The notes beneath the pieces were generated by a model, which was given only the letters and a program-made list of their open reading frames with translations, made no database searches and had not been told where the DNA came from. The translations under genes were made by a program, and so were the position numbers. A stretch of DNA of 6,572 nucleotides from Gammaproteobacteria bacterium. GTDB taxonomy: Bacteria; Pseudomonadota; Gammaproteobacteria; Pseudomonadales; Azotimanducaceae. Positions 6,559 to 6,572 of this stretch are shown one piece after another. Numbering within the stretch: the stretch's first letter is position 1; each line of letters starts with the position of its first letter. The DNA lies in the NCBI GenBank assembly GCA_002708205.1, contig PAMR01000018.1, forward strand, positions 14,683 through 21,254. The letters are read 5' to 3'.

Positions 6559-6572
6559 GTATATATAAACAG
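6557..6572 (+). promoter_or_regulatory. LexA operator (SOS box)
   Basis: CTGT (6557-6560), the AT-only spacer ATATATAA, then ACAG (6569-6572) is an exact CTGT-N8-ACAG site. It differs from the ideal CTGTATATATATACAG at one base and closely resembles the E. coli umuDC operator as I recall it. It overlaps the last two bases of the predicted -10, a position where bound LexA would block RNA polymerase. The regulated gene should begin just right of the window and is probably a DNA-repair or SOS gene; its identity cannot be seen. The last base of the site is the last base of the window. Confidence 0.8.

Overview
The window reads as a stretch of chromosome from a Gram-negative proteobacterium, most likely an environmental, possibly marine, gammaproteobacterium. 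The evidence is a lipoprotein-type signal, a twin-arginine signal, and a near-consensus LexA operator of the CTGT-N8-ACAG type (typical of Gamma- and Betaproteobacteria) at the right edge. The lineage is an inference: there is no rRNA or other marker gene here. No mobile element, CRISPR array, tRNA or rRNA is visible, and coding density is high.

Left half (1-3113, minus strand): a tightly packed operon read right to left. It starts with an amidase-signature hydrolase (1668-3113). Diphosphomevalonate decarboxylase mvaD (721-1668) follows with a one-base TAATG stop/start overlap. A GHMP kinase closest to phosphomevalonate kinase (728 down to the left edge, C-terminus missing) follows with an 8-base overlap. 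The two mevalonate genes are consecutive steps: phosphorylation of mevalonate 5-phosphate, then ATP-dependent decarboxylation to isopentenyl diphosphate. The rest of the pathway may lie beyond the left edge. The amidase at the head of this operon has no obvious role in isoprenoid synthesis.

Middle (3114-3341): a 228-base divergent intergenic region that should hold promoters for both directions. No strong sigma-70 promoter is evident by eye.

Right half (3342-6460, plus strand): three co-directional hydrolase genes with short gaps. They encode a metallo-beta-lactamase-fold predicted lipoprotein, a Tat-exported dienelactone hydrolase family protein, and a probably cytoplasmic TIM-barrel amidohydrolase of the lactonase-rich COG3618 type. 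Each fold is known to include lactone or ester hydrolases. They may form a small catabolic set acting from envelope to cytoplasm, but the substrate cannot be read from the sequence. An 8-bp inverted repeat sits on the stop codon of the first gene.

Right edge (6461-6572): non-coding DNA ending in an extended -10 promoter overlapped by a strong SOS box. This predicts that the gene just outside the window is DNA-damage inducible.
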